This document shows, in pieces, positions 8,744 to 17,647 of a stretch of 64,000 nt of DNA. Numbering within the stretch: position 1 is the first letter of the stretch; the number at the start of each line of letters is the position of its first letter. This DNA comes from Ottowia oryzae (GTDB taxonomy: Bacteria; Pseudomonadota; Gammaproteobacteria; Burkholderiales; Burkholderiaceae_C), in assembly GCF_003008535.1 (NCBI RefSeq), contig NZ_CP027666.1:62001-126000 (forward strand). The letters run 5' to 3'. A model generated the notes under the pieces. It saw only the letters and a list, made by a program, of their open reading frames with translations. It made no database searches and was not told the DNA's origin. The position numbers and the translations under genes are program-made.

Positions 8744-10255
8744 TCACAGAGCGGAGGGGTCCTTCGCGACCAGCCAGCGGTTCATGCCATTGCTGAAACC
8801 GACACTCAGGCGCCCGAAATTGTCGGTGCCTTGCTTGTAGCTGCAGCTGGCGCTGCCACCAAACAAGGTGCCAATCACGTGGCCTGTGGACTTCAGGAGG
8901 CCGGAGCCGCTGCTACCGCCTTCGGTGGTGCCTTGCGACCAGGTCACCTGGAGATACGGCGCGTTCGGATTGCTCGTCGGCGTGCAGTTGGCGTTGGCGA
9001 CGCAGTTGGAATAGCTGGTGACTTGCCCACCGGAGATCTTGGCCAGATCGCCCGAAGGATGGTGGATGTCAAAGACGCTCTGCGCGCCGTTGGGGGCGGC
9101 ATCCCAGCCCGCCATCCATGCGCCCGACGGCGGCTGATCGTTCAGTTGCACCAGGAGCATGTCGTTGGTCGCACTGGCGTAGAGCAGGCGGGCACCGTTG
9201 CTGAGCGTGGTGGCAGCCCCCATCACCTGGAAGCGACCGCATGACGCAGAGCGGAAGAACCAATCTGTCTGCAGCGTAGATGCCGCCGTTTGCGTATTGA
9301 TGCAGTGGTTGGCGGACAGGAAGTACGGCCTGTTCGACTGCGCCGCATCGTTCAGCAGCGTGCCCGTGCACAGATAGCTCGAGCCATCCTTGACGTAGCG
9401 CATGCGTGCCACGGCGTCGCGCTCGTTGGCGCCGGTCTGGTAGCAGGTGACGTCGAGCTCGCACGAATCGGAATCGCCAATGTCCTTGACATGGTCGGAG
9501 GTGGTGTTGGCTGCCAGGAAGATATGGGACAGCGTGGGAATGGAAACGGCCAGCGCTGACGTGTCGACACCAGCAGGCAGGGTGATCTGCAGCGCTACGG
9601 TATCGCCGCCGAGGTCGGGGGTCCACCAGGTGCGCGAAGCGCTGCCGGTTTCGCCTGCCGCGGCGTTGTCCGCCAGACGCGCATTGACTTCGGCGCCCGT
9701 GACTTCGTACACCGTGCGGCCGCTCTGCGTGGAAGACACCTGGAGCATCGCCGCATCAGGCAGCGACGACACCAGCAAGCCCAGGCGCAGGCCTTTGGCG
9801 CCTTCGGCCTGGACGCGCAGCGCGCCCACGTTCTGCCCGGCCGCGTTGCGCGACCAAGTCAGCGTGCTGCGCGTACCTGCATCGGTCTGCGTGGGCGCCA
9901 AATCGCGCGCCGCGCCAACTTTCAGCGCCTTGCCAGGGCCGTAGTCGTAAAAAGTCTGCTCCTTGGGCAACGCGCCCAGGTGCAGCGTGTTCGCGCTCAG
10001 CGCAGGCAGCTCAGACAGCGTCTTGTCGTTGGTCACCACGGCAGATTTAGTGAAGCGACGGCCATCTACTTTGGTGATGTCGTACATGCCGCCGGTACCG
10101 GGCGCCGGCGCTGGAGCTGGCCCTGGGGCCGGCGCGGGAGCAGGCGCCGGCGCGGGTGCTGGGGCCGGCGTGTCATCGTCACCGCCGCCGCACGCGCTCA
10201 GTGCCATGGTGGCAGCGCAGGCTGCCCACAGAAGATTCAGTTTGTGCTTGTTCAT
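8744..10255 (-). CDS. Secreted trypsin-like serine protease, lipoprotein type
   Basis: 503 residues from ATG 10255 with GGAGGAG upstream. Signal peptide with lipobox ALSACGGG, then an Asp run and an (Ala-Pro)n linker to about residue 55, which spaces the enzyme from the membrane. An N-terminal domain precedes the chymotrypsin-fold catalytic part. The likely triad is His in SANHCIN (~317), Asp in NDMLLVQL (~364) and Ser in GGSSGSGLL (~447), in the style of lysyl endopeptidase/ArgC-type enzymes with several disulfide cysteines. Cleavage specificity is not predictable here. A putative I78 inhibitor gene lies directly upstream on the same strand. Confidence 0.88.
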   Translation of the reverse strand: MNKHKLNLLWAACAATMALSACGGGDDDTPAPAPAPAPAPAPAPGPAPAPAPGTGGMYDITKVDGRRFTKSAVVTNDKTLSELPALSANTLHLGALPKEQTFYDYGPGKALKVGAARDLAPTQTDAGTRSTLTWSRNAAGQNVGALRVQAEGAKGLRLGLLVSSLPDAAMLQVSSTQSGRTVYEVTGAEVNARLADNAAAGETGSASRTWWTPDLGGDTVALQITLPAGVDTSALAVSIPTLSHIFLAANTTSDHVKDIGDSDSCELDVTCYQTGANERDAVARMRYVKDGSSYLCTGTLLNDAAQSNRPYFLSANHCINTQTAASTLQTDWFFRSASCGRFQVMGAATTLSNGARLLYASATNDMLLVQLNDQPPSGAWMAGWDAAPNGAQSVFDIHHPSGDLAKISGGQVTSYSNCVANANCTPTSNPNAPYLQVTWSQGTTEGGSSGSGLLKSTGHVIGTLFGGSASCSYKQGTDNFGRLSVGFSNGMNRWLVAKDPSAL

Positions 10256-10365
10256 GGATGCTCCTCCCAAGTTAAAGAAATCGAAGTGAATGACCGGAAA
10301 GGCCCCGGACTTGCCCAGACCGCGAGCTTGCATCTCTCGGGGCGGGCCGGCGAAAGCTCAACAGA

Positions 10366-10692
10366 TCAACCGCAGTGGATGCGCACGATGCGCTGCGCCG
10401 CATCGACCACCACGTTGACTCGGCCGACCTTGTATTCCTTGGTGATCATCGAGTCCGGACGCAACACGCGCGCGTCCTGCGCGCCGGTGGCCGCGCGCAC
10501 GCGCGCCAGGGTGTCGCTGTCAAACACTTGCCCCACCAGCGACTGCGCGGGTTGGGCATCGCAGCGTGCTTCGGTGGGCGGCGGGTTGCTGGCGGCCTGT
10601 GGCGGCGTGCCCGCGGGCGATCCGCCGGTGCAGGCCGACAGCGTCAACACGGAGGCCAATCCCCCCAACCAAAAAGATACCGGTGTGCGCAT
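10366..10692 (-). CDS. Putative I78-family peptidase inhibitor lipoprotein
   Basis: 108 residues from ATG 10692, with GAGGGAGA upstream. Signal with lipobox TLSACTGG, then a Pro-rich linker and a small domain containing LVGQVFDSDTLARVRAATG, RVLRPDSMITKEY and VGRVNVVVDAAQRIVRIHCG. This matches the I78 pattern: a conserved Cys near the start and CG at the end, with RPxxxxTxxY/RxNV in between. I78 members inhibit serine proteases such as elastase/subtilisin types. The adjacent trypsin-like protease is a plausible target, which is inference from position. Confidence 0.75.
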   Translation of the reverse strand: MRTPVSFWLGGLASVLTLSACTGGSPAGTPPQAASNPPPTEARCDAQPAQSLVGQVFDSDTLARVRAATGAQDARVLRPDSMITKEYKVGRVNVVVDAAQRIVRIHCG

Positions 10693-10810
10693 GAATCTCC
10701 CTCTCGCCATGCCGTGCGGCGATGAATGTGGAGCCAAGCATAGCGTGAGAAATTGCCGGCTTAAGTCAGTTCCAAGTCAACATCGCACCCAAGTTGTGCC
10801 TGCTTGTTAC

Positions 10811-11383
10811 CTACTTGGCCAGCGCCTTCAAGGCCAACTTAATACCTTCGGCCACGCCCACGCTGGCGGGCAGCGCCTTCAGCGCGGCGGTGGCCTCTCG
10901 GTCGTTGTAGCCCAGCGCGATCAGCGCCTGCTGGATGTCCACGTGGCTGTCGCTGGCCGGTGCGGCGGGCGCGCCCAGGTCGGCGCCCAGCTTGCCCTTG
11001 AGTTCCAGCAGCAGGCGCTCGGCCGTCTTCTTGCCGATGCCCGGCACCTTGACCAGGCGCCCGCTTTCCTGCGCGGTGACGGCTTGCGCCAACTCGGTCA
11101 CGCTCATGCCCGACAGCACCGACAACGCCGTGCGCGGCCCCACGCCGCTGATCTTCACCAGCTCGCGAAAGGCGTCGCGCTCGGGCGCGGTGGCGAAGCC
11201 GTAGAGTATTTGCGCGTCCTCGCGCACCACGAAGTGCGTGAGCAGCGTGACCTTCTCGCCCAGCTGGGGCAGCTGGTAGAAGGTGCTCATGGGCACATCG
11301 ACTTCGTAGCCAACGCCATGGCAATCGATAAGGATGTGCGGGGGCGATTTTTCGGCCAGCAGGCCTGCAAGACGTCCGATCAC
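10811..11383 (-). CDS. ruvA: Holliday junction DNA helicase subunit RuvA
   Basis: Binds four-way junctions as a tetramer and recruits RuvB. 190 residues. OB-fold N-terminal domain MIGRLAGLLAEKSPPHILID, two helix-hairpin-helix motifs (VKISGVGPRTALSVLSG and VKVPGIGKKTAERLLLELKG), a flexible linker and a C-terminal RuvB-binding domain (QQALIALGYNDREATAALK). Length is normal for the family. Confidence 0.96.
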   Translation of the reverse strand: MIGRLAGLLAEKSPPHILIDCHGVGYEVDVPMSTFYQLPQLGEKVTLLTHFVVREDAQILYGFATAPERDAFRELVKISGVGPRTALSVLSGMSVTELAQAVTAQESGRLVKVPGIGKKTAERLLLELKGKLGADLGAPAAPASDSHVDIQQALIALGYNDREATAALKALPASVGVAEGIKLALKALAK

Positions 11384-11449
11384 GGGGTTCTTTCATCACG
11401 CACCCGTTGGCACAGGCAACCGGCGCAGGTTTAGAGCCAAATACCGCTT

Positions 11450-11496
11450 CAGCGCTGACCACAACAGCGCAAGCAGCTATTAATCCAATAGCATCT
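11450..11496. repeat. Family A dispersed repeat
   Basis: CAGCGCTGACC and GCGCAAGCAGCTATTAA arms lie in the ruvA upstream region. A diverged copy. Confidence 0.5.
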
Positions 11497-11596
11497 CAAT
11501 GCCCATCGGAAGTGGGGCATTGTCACCGCAGTCGCCCTGCCGGCTGTGCCCATCAGCGCCTGAAGGCAGTGCGATGGACCGGCTTACACCACCGCC

Positions 11597-12250
11597 TCAG
11601 GGCTTCACCAGTCCACGGCGAGCGGCTTCCAGCGCCGCTTCGGCGCGCGAGGAGACGTTCAGCTTGCGGTAGATCTTCTTCACGTAGTCGGCCACCGTGT
11701 GGCGCGACAGGCCCAGCTGCGCGGCGATCTCTGGCAAGGTGTAGCCCTTGGCCACGCGCTGCAGCACCTCGGTTTCGCGCGCATTCAACTCGACGTCGCT
11801 GGCGCGCGAGGAGTTGGCCGGCATCACGCAGCCGCCGCCTGAAAAATAGAGCAGCACGCGGCGCGAAAAAGGCGGCGCCAGCGCAGGCTCACCCTGGGCG
11901 ATCTGGCGCAAGGCAGCCACCAGGTCTTCGGCCGGCTGGGTTCTGAGCAAATAGCCAAAGGCGCCCTCGCGCAAGGCGGGGAACAGGCCTTCGTCGTCGG
12001 CGGATCGGGTGAAGACCACCGCCAGCGCATTCGGATGCTGCGCGCGCAAGCTGCGGATCACGGCCGGCGCATCGCCATCGGTCAGCAGCGAATCCACCAG
12101 CAGCATGCTTACCGGGCGATCCATCTTGCCGGCCGCCGCGGCGGCGCTGGGGGTGTGCACCACCTGCGCTGCCGGAAACGCTCTGGCGGCGACCTGGGAG
12201 AGGCTGCCCTGCGGCCCGGCGTTGGCTTCAACAATAAGGATGCGCTTCAT
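11597..12250 (-). CDS. LuxR-family response regulator with an atypical receiver domain
   Basis: 217 residues from ATG 12250. The N-terminal CheY-like domain has a putative phosphoacceptor Asp53 (MLLVDSLLTDG). The usual acidic pair after the first strand is replaced by Glu-Ala (ILIVEANAG), and the conserved Lys of the last strand by Arg (GYLLRTQ), so phosphorylation may be weak or absent. The C-terminal LuxR helix-turn-helix is complete (LNARETEVLQRVAKGYTLPE, SRHTVADYVKKIYRKL). No histidine kinase is adjacent. Targets unknown. Confidence 0.85.
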   Translation of the reverse strand: MKRILIVEANAGPQGSLSQVAARAFPAAQVVHTPSAAAAAGKMDRPVSMLLVDSLLTDGDAPAVIRSLRAQHPNALAVVFTRSADDEGLFPALREGAFGYLLRTQPAEDLVAALRQIAQGEPALAPPFSRRVLLYFSGGGCVMPANSSRASDVELNARETEVLQRVAKGYTLPEIAAQLGLSRHTVADYVKKIYRKLNVSSRAEAALEAARRGLVKP

Positions 12251-12446
12251 GGTGTGCGGACATGCTAGGGCCGCCAACGCGCCCGGCAGCGCCACGTTTT
12301 TCACAGTGTGACATTGTTCCAAGCGCCTTCGCCAACTACTTCTCGAATTCGCGCGACCGTGTCGTTTCAGCCCATCGGGCACCACGCGACGCGCGGCCAA
12401 ACACGGCGCTTGGGCCCGCGCTCGCACTTGCTTCACAATGGGCTGC

Positions 12447-13406
12447 GTGATCCTTCGACATACCTTCATCCCCCTCAACAACACGCGGCTGCAACACCTT
12501 TGCGGGCCGATGGACGAACACCTGCGCACGATCGAGGCCGGCCTGCAGGTCGCCATTGCGCACCGGCACGAGCAGTTCAAGGTGGACGGCCCCAAGAAAC
12601 AGGCCGAGCGAGCCATCACGCTGCTGCAGGCGCTGTACGAGCTGGCCGACCGCCCCATCCGCGCCGAAACGGTGCAACTCATGCTGGCTGGCGACGGCCC
12701 GGCGGTGGGCGAAGCAGCCGATGGCGCGCCCGCACTGGCCACGCGCCGCGCGGACTTGAAGGCCCGCACCGTCAACCAGGGCGCCTACCTCGACAACATC
12801 GCCAGTCACGACATCACCTTTGGCATCGGCCCGGCGGGCACGGGCAAGACCTACCTGGCCGTCGCCTGCGCCGTCGACGCGCTGGAGCGCCAGACCGTGC
12901 AGCGCATCGTGCTGACGCGCCCCGCCGTGGAAGCGGGCGAGCGCCTGGGCTTTTTGCCGGGCGATCTGACGCAAAAGGTGGACCCGTACCTGCGCCCGCT
13001 GTACGACGCGCTGTACGACCTGATGGGCTTTGACCGCGTGGCCAAGGCGTTCGAGCGCCACCAGCTCGAAATCGCCCCGCTGGCCTTCATGCGCGGGCGC
13101 ACGCTGAACAACGCCTTTGTCATCCTGGACGAGGCGCAAAACACCACGCCCGAGCAGATGAAGATGTTCCTCACCCGCATCGGCTTTGGCGCCAAGGCCG
13201 TCGTCACCGGCGACGTGAGCCAGATCGACCTGCCCAAGGGCGCCACCAGCGGCCTGATCGACGCCGAGCGCGTGCTGCGCCGCGTGAAGGGGCTGGCGTT
13301 CACCCGATTCACCAGCGCCGACGTGGTGCGCCACCCGCTGGTCGCGCGCATCGTGGATGCGTACGACGCCGCACCGCGCCATGCCGACAAGGCGCCGCGC
13401 GCGTAG
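12447..13406 (+). CDS. PhoH family P-loop ATPase
   Basis: About 319 residues. The family usually starts ILRHTF, which fits GTG at 12447; an in-frame ATG at 12438 is an alternative. Neither has a clear ribosome site. The RNA-binding-like N-terminal domain is followed by the PhoH ATPase: Walker A GIGPAGTGKT, Walker B VILDEAQNTTPEQMK and the GDVSQIDLP motif. PhoH-like proteins are associated with RNA metabolism and are typically next to ybeY; here a lipoprotein gene separates the two. Confidence 0.92.
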   Translation: MILRHTFIPLNNTRLQHLCGPMDEHLRTIEAGLQVAIAHRHEQFKVDGPKKQAERAITLLQALYELADRPIRAETVQLMLAGDGPAVGEAADGAPALATRRADLKARTVNQGAYLDNIASHDITFGIGPAGTGKTYLAVACAVDALERQTVQRIVLTRPAVEAGERLGFLPGDLTQKVDPYLRPLYDALYDLMGFDRVAKAFERHQLEIAPLAFMRGRTLNNAFVILDEAQNTTPEQMKMFLTRIGFGAKAVVTGDVSQIDLPKGATSGLIDAERVLRRVKGLAFTRFTSADVVRHPLVARIVDAYDAAPRHADKAPRA

Positions 13407-13410
13407 CGCA

Positions 13411-13467
13411 TTTTGCTCCTACATTCATAGCTATCAGCGCAGCATGGACCAGCGCCAGGCCGTTTTT
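13411..13467. repeat. Family A dispersed repeat
   Basis: ATTCATAGCTATCAGCGC and ACCAGCGCCAGGCCGTTTT arms just after phoH. Confidence 0.6.
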
Positions 13468-13497
13468 CTCAAGGAGTCGGAGTCACCCGATAAAAAC

Positions 13498-14373
13498 ATG
13501 AACGCCCTTACCCGCCGCACACACCTGCATCTGCTGCTGCTCCCCTTGGCGGTTGCTGCCAGCCTGGCCGCGTGCGGCGGCGGCGATGACGATGGCGGTC
13601 AAGTTGACCCGCCCGTCGCGCCCACCAACCTGGCCGACTGCTTCAACCCCAGCATGTACACGGTGGGCAGCAGTTGGACGGTCACCGAGGAAGCCTCTGG
13701 CGATACCAACCTGCTCTTCGAAGGTGCTATTCCGGGGACGTTCACCAACGCGCCGGGAGGCGTGGTGACCACTTATGTTCAGGAACCGCCACCTGAATGG
13801 GGTTTGCCCGCAGGGACAGTCAAGCTCAGCGAGTTTGCGCCCGATACCCTCGTCTCGCCTGATACCTGGAAGCTTCCCAACTTGTCAGGCACCTACGTTC
13901 GCGTCCATGACGGATCGGTCGACCAACTTCTGACCGCGACGTGGTACCAGTTCTCAAGGAACTTCCCGCAGCTCGCGTACAGGGGATACGCGCCTGGCTT
14001 GGCTGAGCCCATCGCGCTAGGCAGCGGGCAGACGTACAAGGGGCCCCCGGTCTTGCGTTACAGCACCTCAGTGGGCTTGTATTTCGCGCCGGACAATTCC
14101 CGCCATGTCGCCCCTCCCTCCTTGGACGGCAGCCGCGACCCGGTGGCCGACGGGGTCACCGTCCAGCTCACCTACGTCGGACGAGAGACCATCACGATCC
14201 CTGCGGGCACGTTTTCGACCTGCCACACGAAAAAGCTGGTCGAAGGCCTGGTCACCGAAGAATGGAAGGTGGCGGAGGGCCCCTACCGCGGCATCACGGT
14301 CCAGACGAGTCTGGCGCGCGGCGACAAGCAGGCCCTTCGGGTGACGACATCCGTTAGCGCTAACTGGAAGTAG
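13498..14373 (+). CDS. Hypothetical lipoprotein inserted between phoH and ybeY
   Basis: 291 residues from ATG 13498. Signal sequence with lipobox SLAACGGG, then an acidic patch GGDDDGG and a beta-rich mature domain (GSSWTVTEEASGDT, VQLTYVGRETITIPAGTFST, TVQTSLARGDKQALRV). The C-terminal part has the style of a beta-structured secreted domain, but no named family is recognised. G+C is slightly lower than its neighbours. It interrupts the usual phoH-ybeY adjacency, which suggests later insertion. Confidence 0.75.
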   Translation: MNALTRRTHLHLLLLPLAVAASLAACGGGDDDGGQVDPPVAPTNLADCFNPSMYTVGSSWTVTEEASGDTNLLFEGAIPGTFTNAPGGVVTTYVQEPPPEWGLPAGTVKLSEFAPDTLVSPDTWKLPNLSGTYVRVHDGSVDQLLTATWYQFSRNFPQLAYRGYAPGLAEPIALGSGQTYKGPPVLRYSTSVGLYFAPDNSRHVAPPSLDGSRDPVADGVTVQLTYVGRETITIPAGTFSTCHTKKLVEGLVTEEWKVAEGPYRGITVQTSLARGDKQALRVTTSVSANWK

Positions 14374-14496
14374 TCCTCCCATTGACGGCCAACGCCGACC
14401 GCGATCGCAAGGACGATCGCGTCGGCCCGCGTTGTGTAGCGTGAGGCCGCCCCCGGCCCACCGGCTTGACGCCAATCCGAACGGCACAATCCCTCC

Positions 14497-14961
14497 ATGG
14501 TCCCACTCTCCCTCAGCCTCCAGTTCGCCCGTTTTCCCGACGCGCCCCTTCACCGCGCGGCGCTGCCGCGCCACAAGGTTGCGCGTTGGTTGCGCGCGGC
14601 GCTGGGCGATGACGTGCAGATGGCCGAGATCGCTGTGCGCGTCGTCGATGCCGAAGAGGGCCAGCGCCTGAACCGCGAATTCCGGCAGAAGGACTACGCG
14701 ACGAACGTGCTGACCTTCGACTACAGCGGCGCGCCGGTGGTGGCGGCCGATCTGGTGCTGTGCGCGCCGGTGGTCGCGCGCGAGGCGGCCGAGCTGGACA
14801 AGCCGCTGGCCGATCACTACGCGCACCTGCTGGTGCACGGCGCGCTGCACGCGCAGGGCTGGGACCACGAGACCAGCGAGGCCGACGCCGAGGCGATGGA
14901 GGCGCGCGAAACCGCCATCCTGGCGGGCCTGGGCTTGGCGAATCCCTATGCCCGGGATTGA
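14497..14961 (+). CDS. ybeY: Endoribonuclease YbeY
   Basis: Metal-dependent RNase for 16S rRNA 3'-end maturation and ribosome quality control. 154 residues. It contains QRLNREFRQKDYATNVLTFDY and the zinc motif HxxxHxxxxxH in HLLVHGALHAQGWDH at about residues 110-124. Placed downstream of phoH as usual, although a lipoprotein gene intervenes. Confidence 0.95.
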   Translation: MVPLSLSLQFARFPDAPLHRAALPRHKVARWLRAALGDDVQMAEIAVRVVDAEEGQRLNREFRQKDYATNVLTFDYSGAPVVAADLVLCAPVVAREAAELDKPLADHYAHLLVHGALHAQGWDHETSEADAEAMEARETAILAGLGLANPYARD

Positions 14962-15037
14962 TTGCCGCCAGCGCTTTATGAGGGCCTTTTAAGCCGCCAA
15001 CGCCCGCACAGAAAGCGCTGGCAGCTATTTATTTCAG
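14962..15037. repeat. Family A dispersed repeat, long form
   Basis: GCCGCCAGCGCTTTATGAG, then AAAGCGCTGGCAGCTATTTA, between the converging ybeY and dbpA genes. It may double as a hairpin at the gene ends. Confidence 0.6.
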
Positions 15038-16434
15038 AGCAAACGCGCTTTCACGGTTTTGCCCTTGACGCGCCCGGCGTTCAGCTTGGCGCACGCCTGG
15101 CTGGCGATGGCGCGGTCCACCGCGACGTAGGTGGAAAACTCGTTGACGCTGATCTTGCCGATCTGTTCGCGCGCGTAGCCGAAGTCGGCGCACATGGCGC
15201 CCATCACGTCGCCGGCGCGGATTTTTTCTTTGCGCCCGCCCTGGATCTGGATGGTGCACATCGGCGGCACCAAGTCGCCGCCGGGCGCGGGCGTTAGCTC
15301 GGCCACGGGGAAGAATTGGGACGGGCGGCCCTGCAGCTGCTCGATGCGGCCCACGCTGCCCATTTCGTCCATGCTGACCAGGTTCAGCACCAGGCCTTGC
15401 GCGTCGCCACGGCCGGTGCGGCCGATGCGGTGCACGTGCACTTCGGGGTCGGGCGTGACGTCCACGTTGATGACGGCAGGCAAATCGGCAATGTCCAGCC
15501 CGCGCGCGGCCACGTCGGTGGCCACCAGCACGCTGGCGCTGCGGTTGGCAAATTGCACCAGCACCTCATCGCGCTCGCGCTGCTCCAGCTCGCCAAACAG
15601 CGCCAGCGCGCTGAAGCCCTGGGCCTGCAGCGCGGCGGCCACTTCGCGGCACTGCTGCTTGGTGTTGCAGAACACCAGCGTGGATTCGGGGCGGAAGTGC
15701 GCCAGCAGGCGGCCCACGGTGGCGGCCTTGTCGCTGGCCTGCACCTCGTACCAGCGCTGGGCGATCTTGCCGGCGCTGTGCTGCGCCTGCACCTTGACCA
15801 TCTGTGGCGTGCGCATGAAGCGCTGCGCCAGCTTGGCGATGCCGTCGGGGTAGGTGGCGGAAAACAGCAGCGTCTGCCGCTCGGGCGGGCATTGGCGCAC
15901 CACGGTTTCGATGTCGGCCAGAAAGCCCATGTCGAGCATGCGATCGGCCTCATCCAGCACCAGCACCTGCAGCTGGCCAATGTCCAGCGCGCCGCGCTCC
16001 ATCAAGTCCATCACGCGCCCCGGCGTGCCAACGACGACGTGGGCGCCGTTCTCCAGGCTGGCGATCTGGTTGCGCGATGGCACGCCGCCGTACACGGTGA
16101 CCACCTTGAAGTTGTCCACCGCGCGCGCCAGGCGGCGCACCTCGGTGGCCACCTGGTCGGCCAGTTCGCGCGTGGGGCACAGCACCAGCGCCTGCACGCC
16201 AAACCAGCGCGGGTTGATGCGGTCGATCATCGGCAGCGCAAAGGCGGCCGTCTTGCCGCTGCCGGTGCTGGCCTGGGCGATCAGGTCCTTGCCCTGCAGC
16301 GCCAGCGGCAGACTGGCCGCCTGGATGGGTGTCATCTGCAGGTAGCCGAGCTGCTGCAGGTTGTCGAGGGTGGCGGCGTGCAAGGCCAGCGACGAAAAAG
16401 GCGCGGGCGCGCTGGCGGCTGTGGGGGCGTTCAT
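15034..16434 (-). CDS. dbpA: ATP-dependent RNA helicase DbpA
   Basis: DEAD-box helicase acting on 23S rRNA during large-subunit assembly. 466 residues from ATG 16434. Motifs: Q-motif region LGYLQMTPIQ, ASTGSGKTAAFALP, DEAD as VLDEADRMLD, SAT in LLFSATYP, HRIGRTGRGD. The C-terminal DbpA-type RNA-binding domain (CTIQIQGGRKEKIRAGDVMG to the end) distinguishes it from RhlE/SrmB. The upstream part of the open frame is not part of the gene. Confidence 0.93.
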   Translation of the reverse strand: MNAPTAASAPAPFSSLALHAATLDNLQQLGYLQMTPIQAASLPLALQGKDLIAQASTGSGKTAAFALPMIDRINPRWFGVQALVLCPTRELADQVATEVRRLARAVDNFKVVTVYGGVPSRNQIASLENGAHVVVGTPGRVMDLMERGALDIGQLQVLVLDEADRMLDMGFLADIETVVRQCPPERQTLLFSATYPDGIAKLAQRFMRTPQMVKVQAQHSAGKIAQRWYEVQASDKAATVGRLLAHFRPESTLVFCNTKQQCREVAAALQAQGFSALALFGELEQRERDEVLVQFANRSASVLVATDVAARGLDIADLPAVINVDVTPDPEVHVHRIGRTGRGDAQGLVLNLVSMDEMGSVGRIEQLQGRPSQFFPVAELTPAPGGDLVPPMCTIQIQGGRKEKIRAGDVMGAMCADFGYAREQIGKISVNEFSTYVAVDRAIASQACAKLNAGRVKGKTVKARLL

Positions 16435-16530
16435 GGGGGGATTATCCCGGGGCGGGCTGTGCGCGCGGCGCAGCGGGTGCTGTGCCGTCTTGGGCAGCAA
16501 CGCCGCAGGGCTGCGCGCCAGCAAGTTTTG

Positions 16531-16588
16531 AAAGAAATCAGCCTCTGGCGCTCGCCCCTACAGCGCCAGCAGCTACATTTTTGATATC
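16531..16588. repeat. Family A dispersed repeat
   Basis: GAAATCAGCCTCTGGCGCTC and CAGCGCCAGCAGCTACATTT, between dtd and dbpA. Confidence 0.65.
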
Positions 16589-17039
16589 AGGCTGCGTTGG
16601 CCGACAGGCGCATGGGTATCGTCACCGGCCCGTCGTTGACCAGCGCCACCTGCATGTCGGCGGCAAAGCGGCCGGTTTGCACCAGTGGGTGCGCGCCGCG
16701 CGCCTGGGCCACGAAGTGGTCGTACAGGCGCCGGCCTTCGTCGGGTGCGGCGGCGCCGGTGAAGCTGGGGCGGTTGCCGCCCGAGGTGTCGGCCGCCAGG
16801 GTGAACTGGCTGACGATCAGCAGGCCACCGGCCACGTCTTGCACGCTGCGGTTCATCTTGCCCGCTTCGTCGCTGAAGATGCGCAGCTTGAGCAGCTTGG
16901 CCAGCAGCTTGTCTGCCACGGCGTCGGTGTCGCCGCGTTCGGCGCACAGCAGCACCAGCAGGCCGGGGCCAATGGCGCCGATGGTTTCGTTACCAACGCT
17001 CACGCTGGCGTGGGTCACGCGCTGGATCAGGGCTTGCAT
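16587..17039 (-). CDS. dtd: D-aminoacyl-tRNA deacylase
   Basis: Hydrolyses D-aminoacyl-tRNAs. 150 residues starting MQALIQRVTHASVSVG. Catalytic-site signatures SQFTLAADTSGGNRPSF and NDGPVTI, the cross-subunit Gly-Pro motif region, are present. The length is typical. Its reading frame begins about 40 bp from a divergent secreted-protein gene. Confidence 0.95.
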   Translation of the reverse strand: MQALIQRVTHASVSVGNETIGAIGPGLLVLLCAERGDTDAVADKLLAKLLKLRIFSDEAGKMNRSVQDVAGGLLIVSQFTLAADTSGGNRPSFTGAAAPDEGRRLYDHFVAQARGAHPLVQTGRFAADMQVALVNDGPVTIPMRLSANAA

Positions 17040-17080
17040 TTCAGCTAAGGTGCGCGAGTCAATAAAGCGGAGGAGTATGC

Positions 17081-17629
17081 ATGAGCCCCAAGCAGTTTCT
17101 GATGCGCGCGCTGGTCGCGCTCACCGTGGCCCAAGCCGCCTTGTGGGCGCCCGCTGCGGCCCAGGCGCAAAGCAATTCGCGCGAAGCGGCCGAGGCCGTG
17201 CGCAAGTACCGGGCCGAGCAAGGCACCACGCGCCGCGCGACCCCGCCCGAGCCGAGCGCGCCCAACGCGCCGCCCCCCTCCAAATCGTGGCGGGGCGATG
17301 CTTACCGCTCGGGCGCCAACCCCAATGCCGACCGCAACGCCAGCCTGAAGAGCTGCATGGACAACTCGGGCATGAACATGGCCGCGCGCGACCGCTGCAT
17401 GCGCCAGCACTGCGAAGGCCGCTGGGGCCAGGGCGACTGCCCCAATCAGGGCGGTGATTTGCTGGACCGCTCTGGCGCCAACAACCGCACCCCGCTGGGC
17501 CGCTGCCTGAAGGAAGCCGGGGCCAACCCCTTCAAGCGCGACGGCTGCGGCTGGCGCCATTGCAACAACAAGTGGGACACGCCGGAATGCGCCGCCATCA
17601 AGCCGCGCAGCCAGCCCACGGCCCAGTAA
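17081..17629 (+). CDS. Secreted protein with two cysteine-rich repeats
   Basis: 182 residues, ribosome site GGAGGAG seven bases upstream. Signal peptide ending AAAQAQ at about residue 30, then a Pro-rich linker. Two related modules follow: LKSCMDNSGMN...RDRCMRQHC...GDC, and LGRCLKEAGAN...RDGCGWRHC...PEC. Each has four cysteines with the same order and similar spacing, so each is probably a small disulfide-linked unit. No named family recognised. Confidence 0.75.
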   Translation: MSPKQFLMRALVALTVAQAALWAPAAAQAQSNSREAAEAVRKYRAEQGTTRRATPPEPSAPNAPPPSKSWRGDAYRSGANPNADRNASLKSCMDNSGMNMAARDRCMRQHCEGRWGQGDCPNQGGDLLDRSGANNRTPLGRCLKEAGANPFKRDGCGWRHCNNKWDTPECAAIKPRSQPTAQ

Positions 17630-17647
17630 GCGCGGCGCCCTTCTTTA

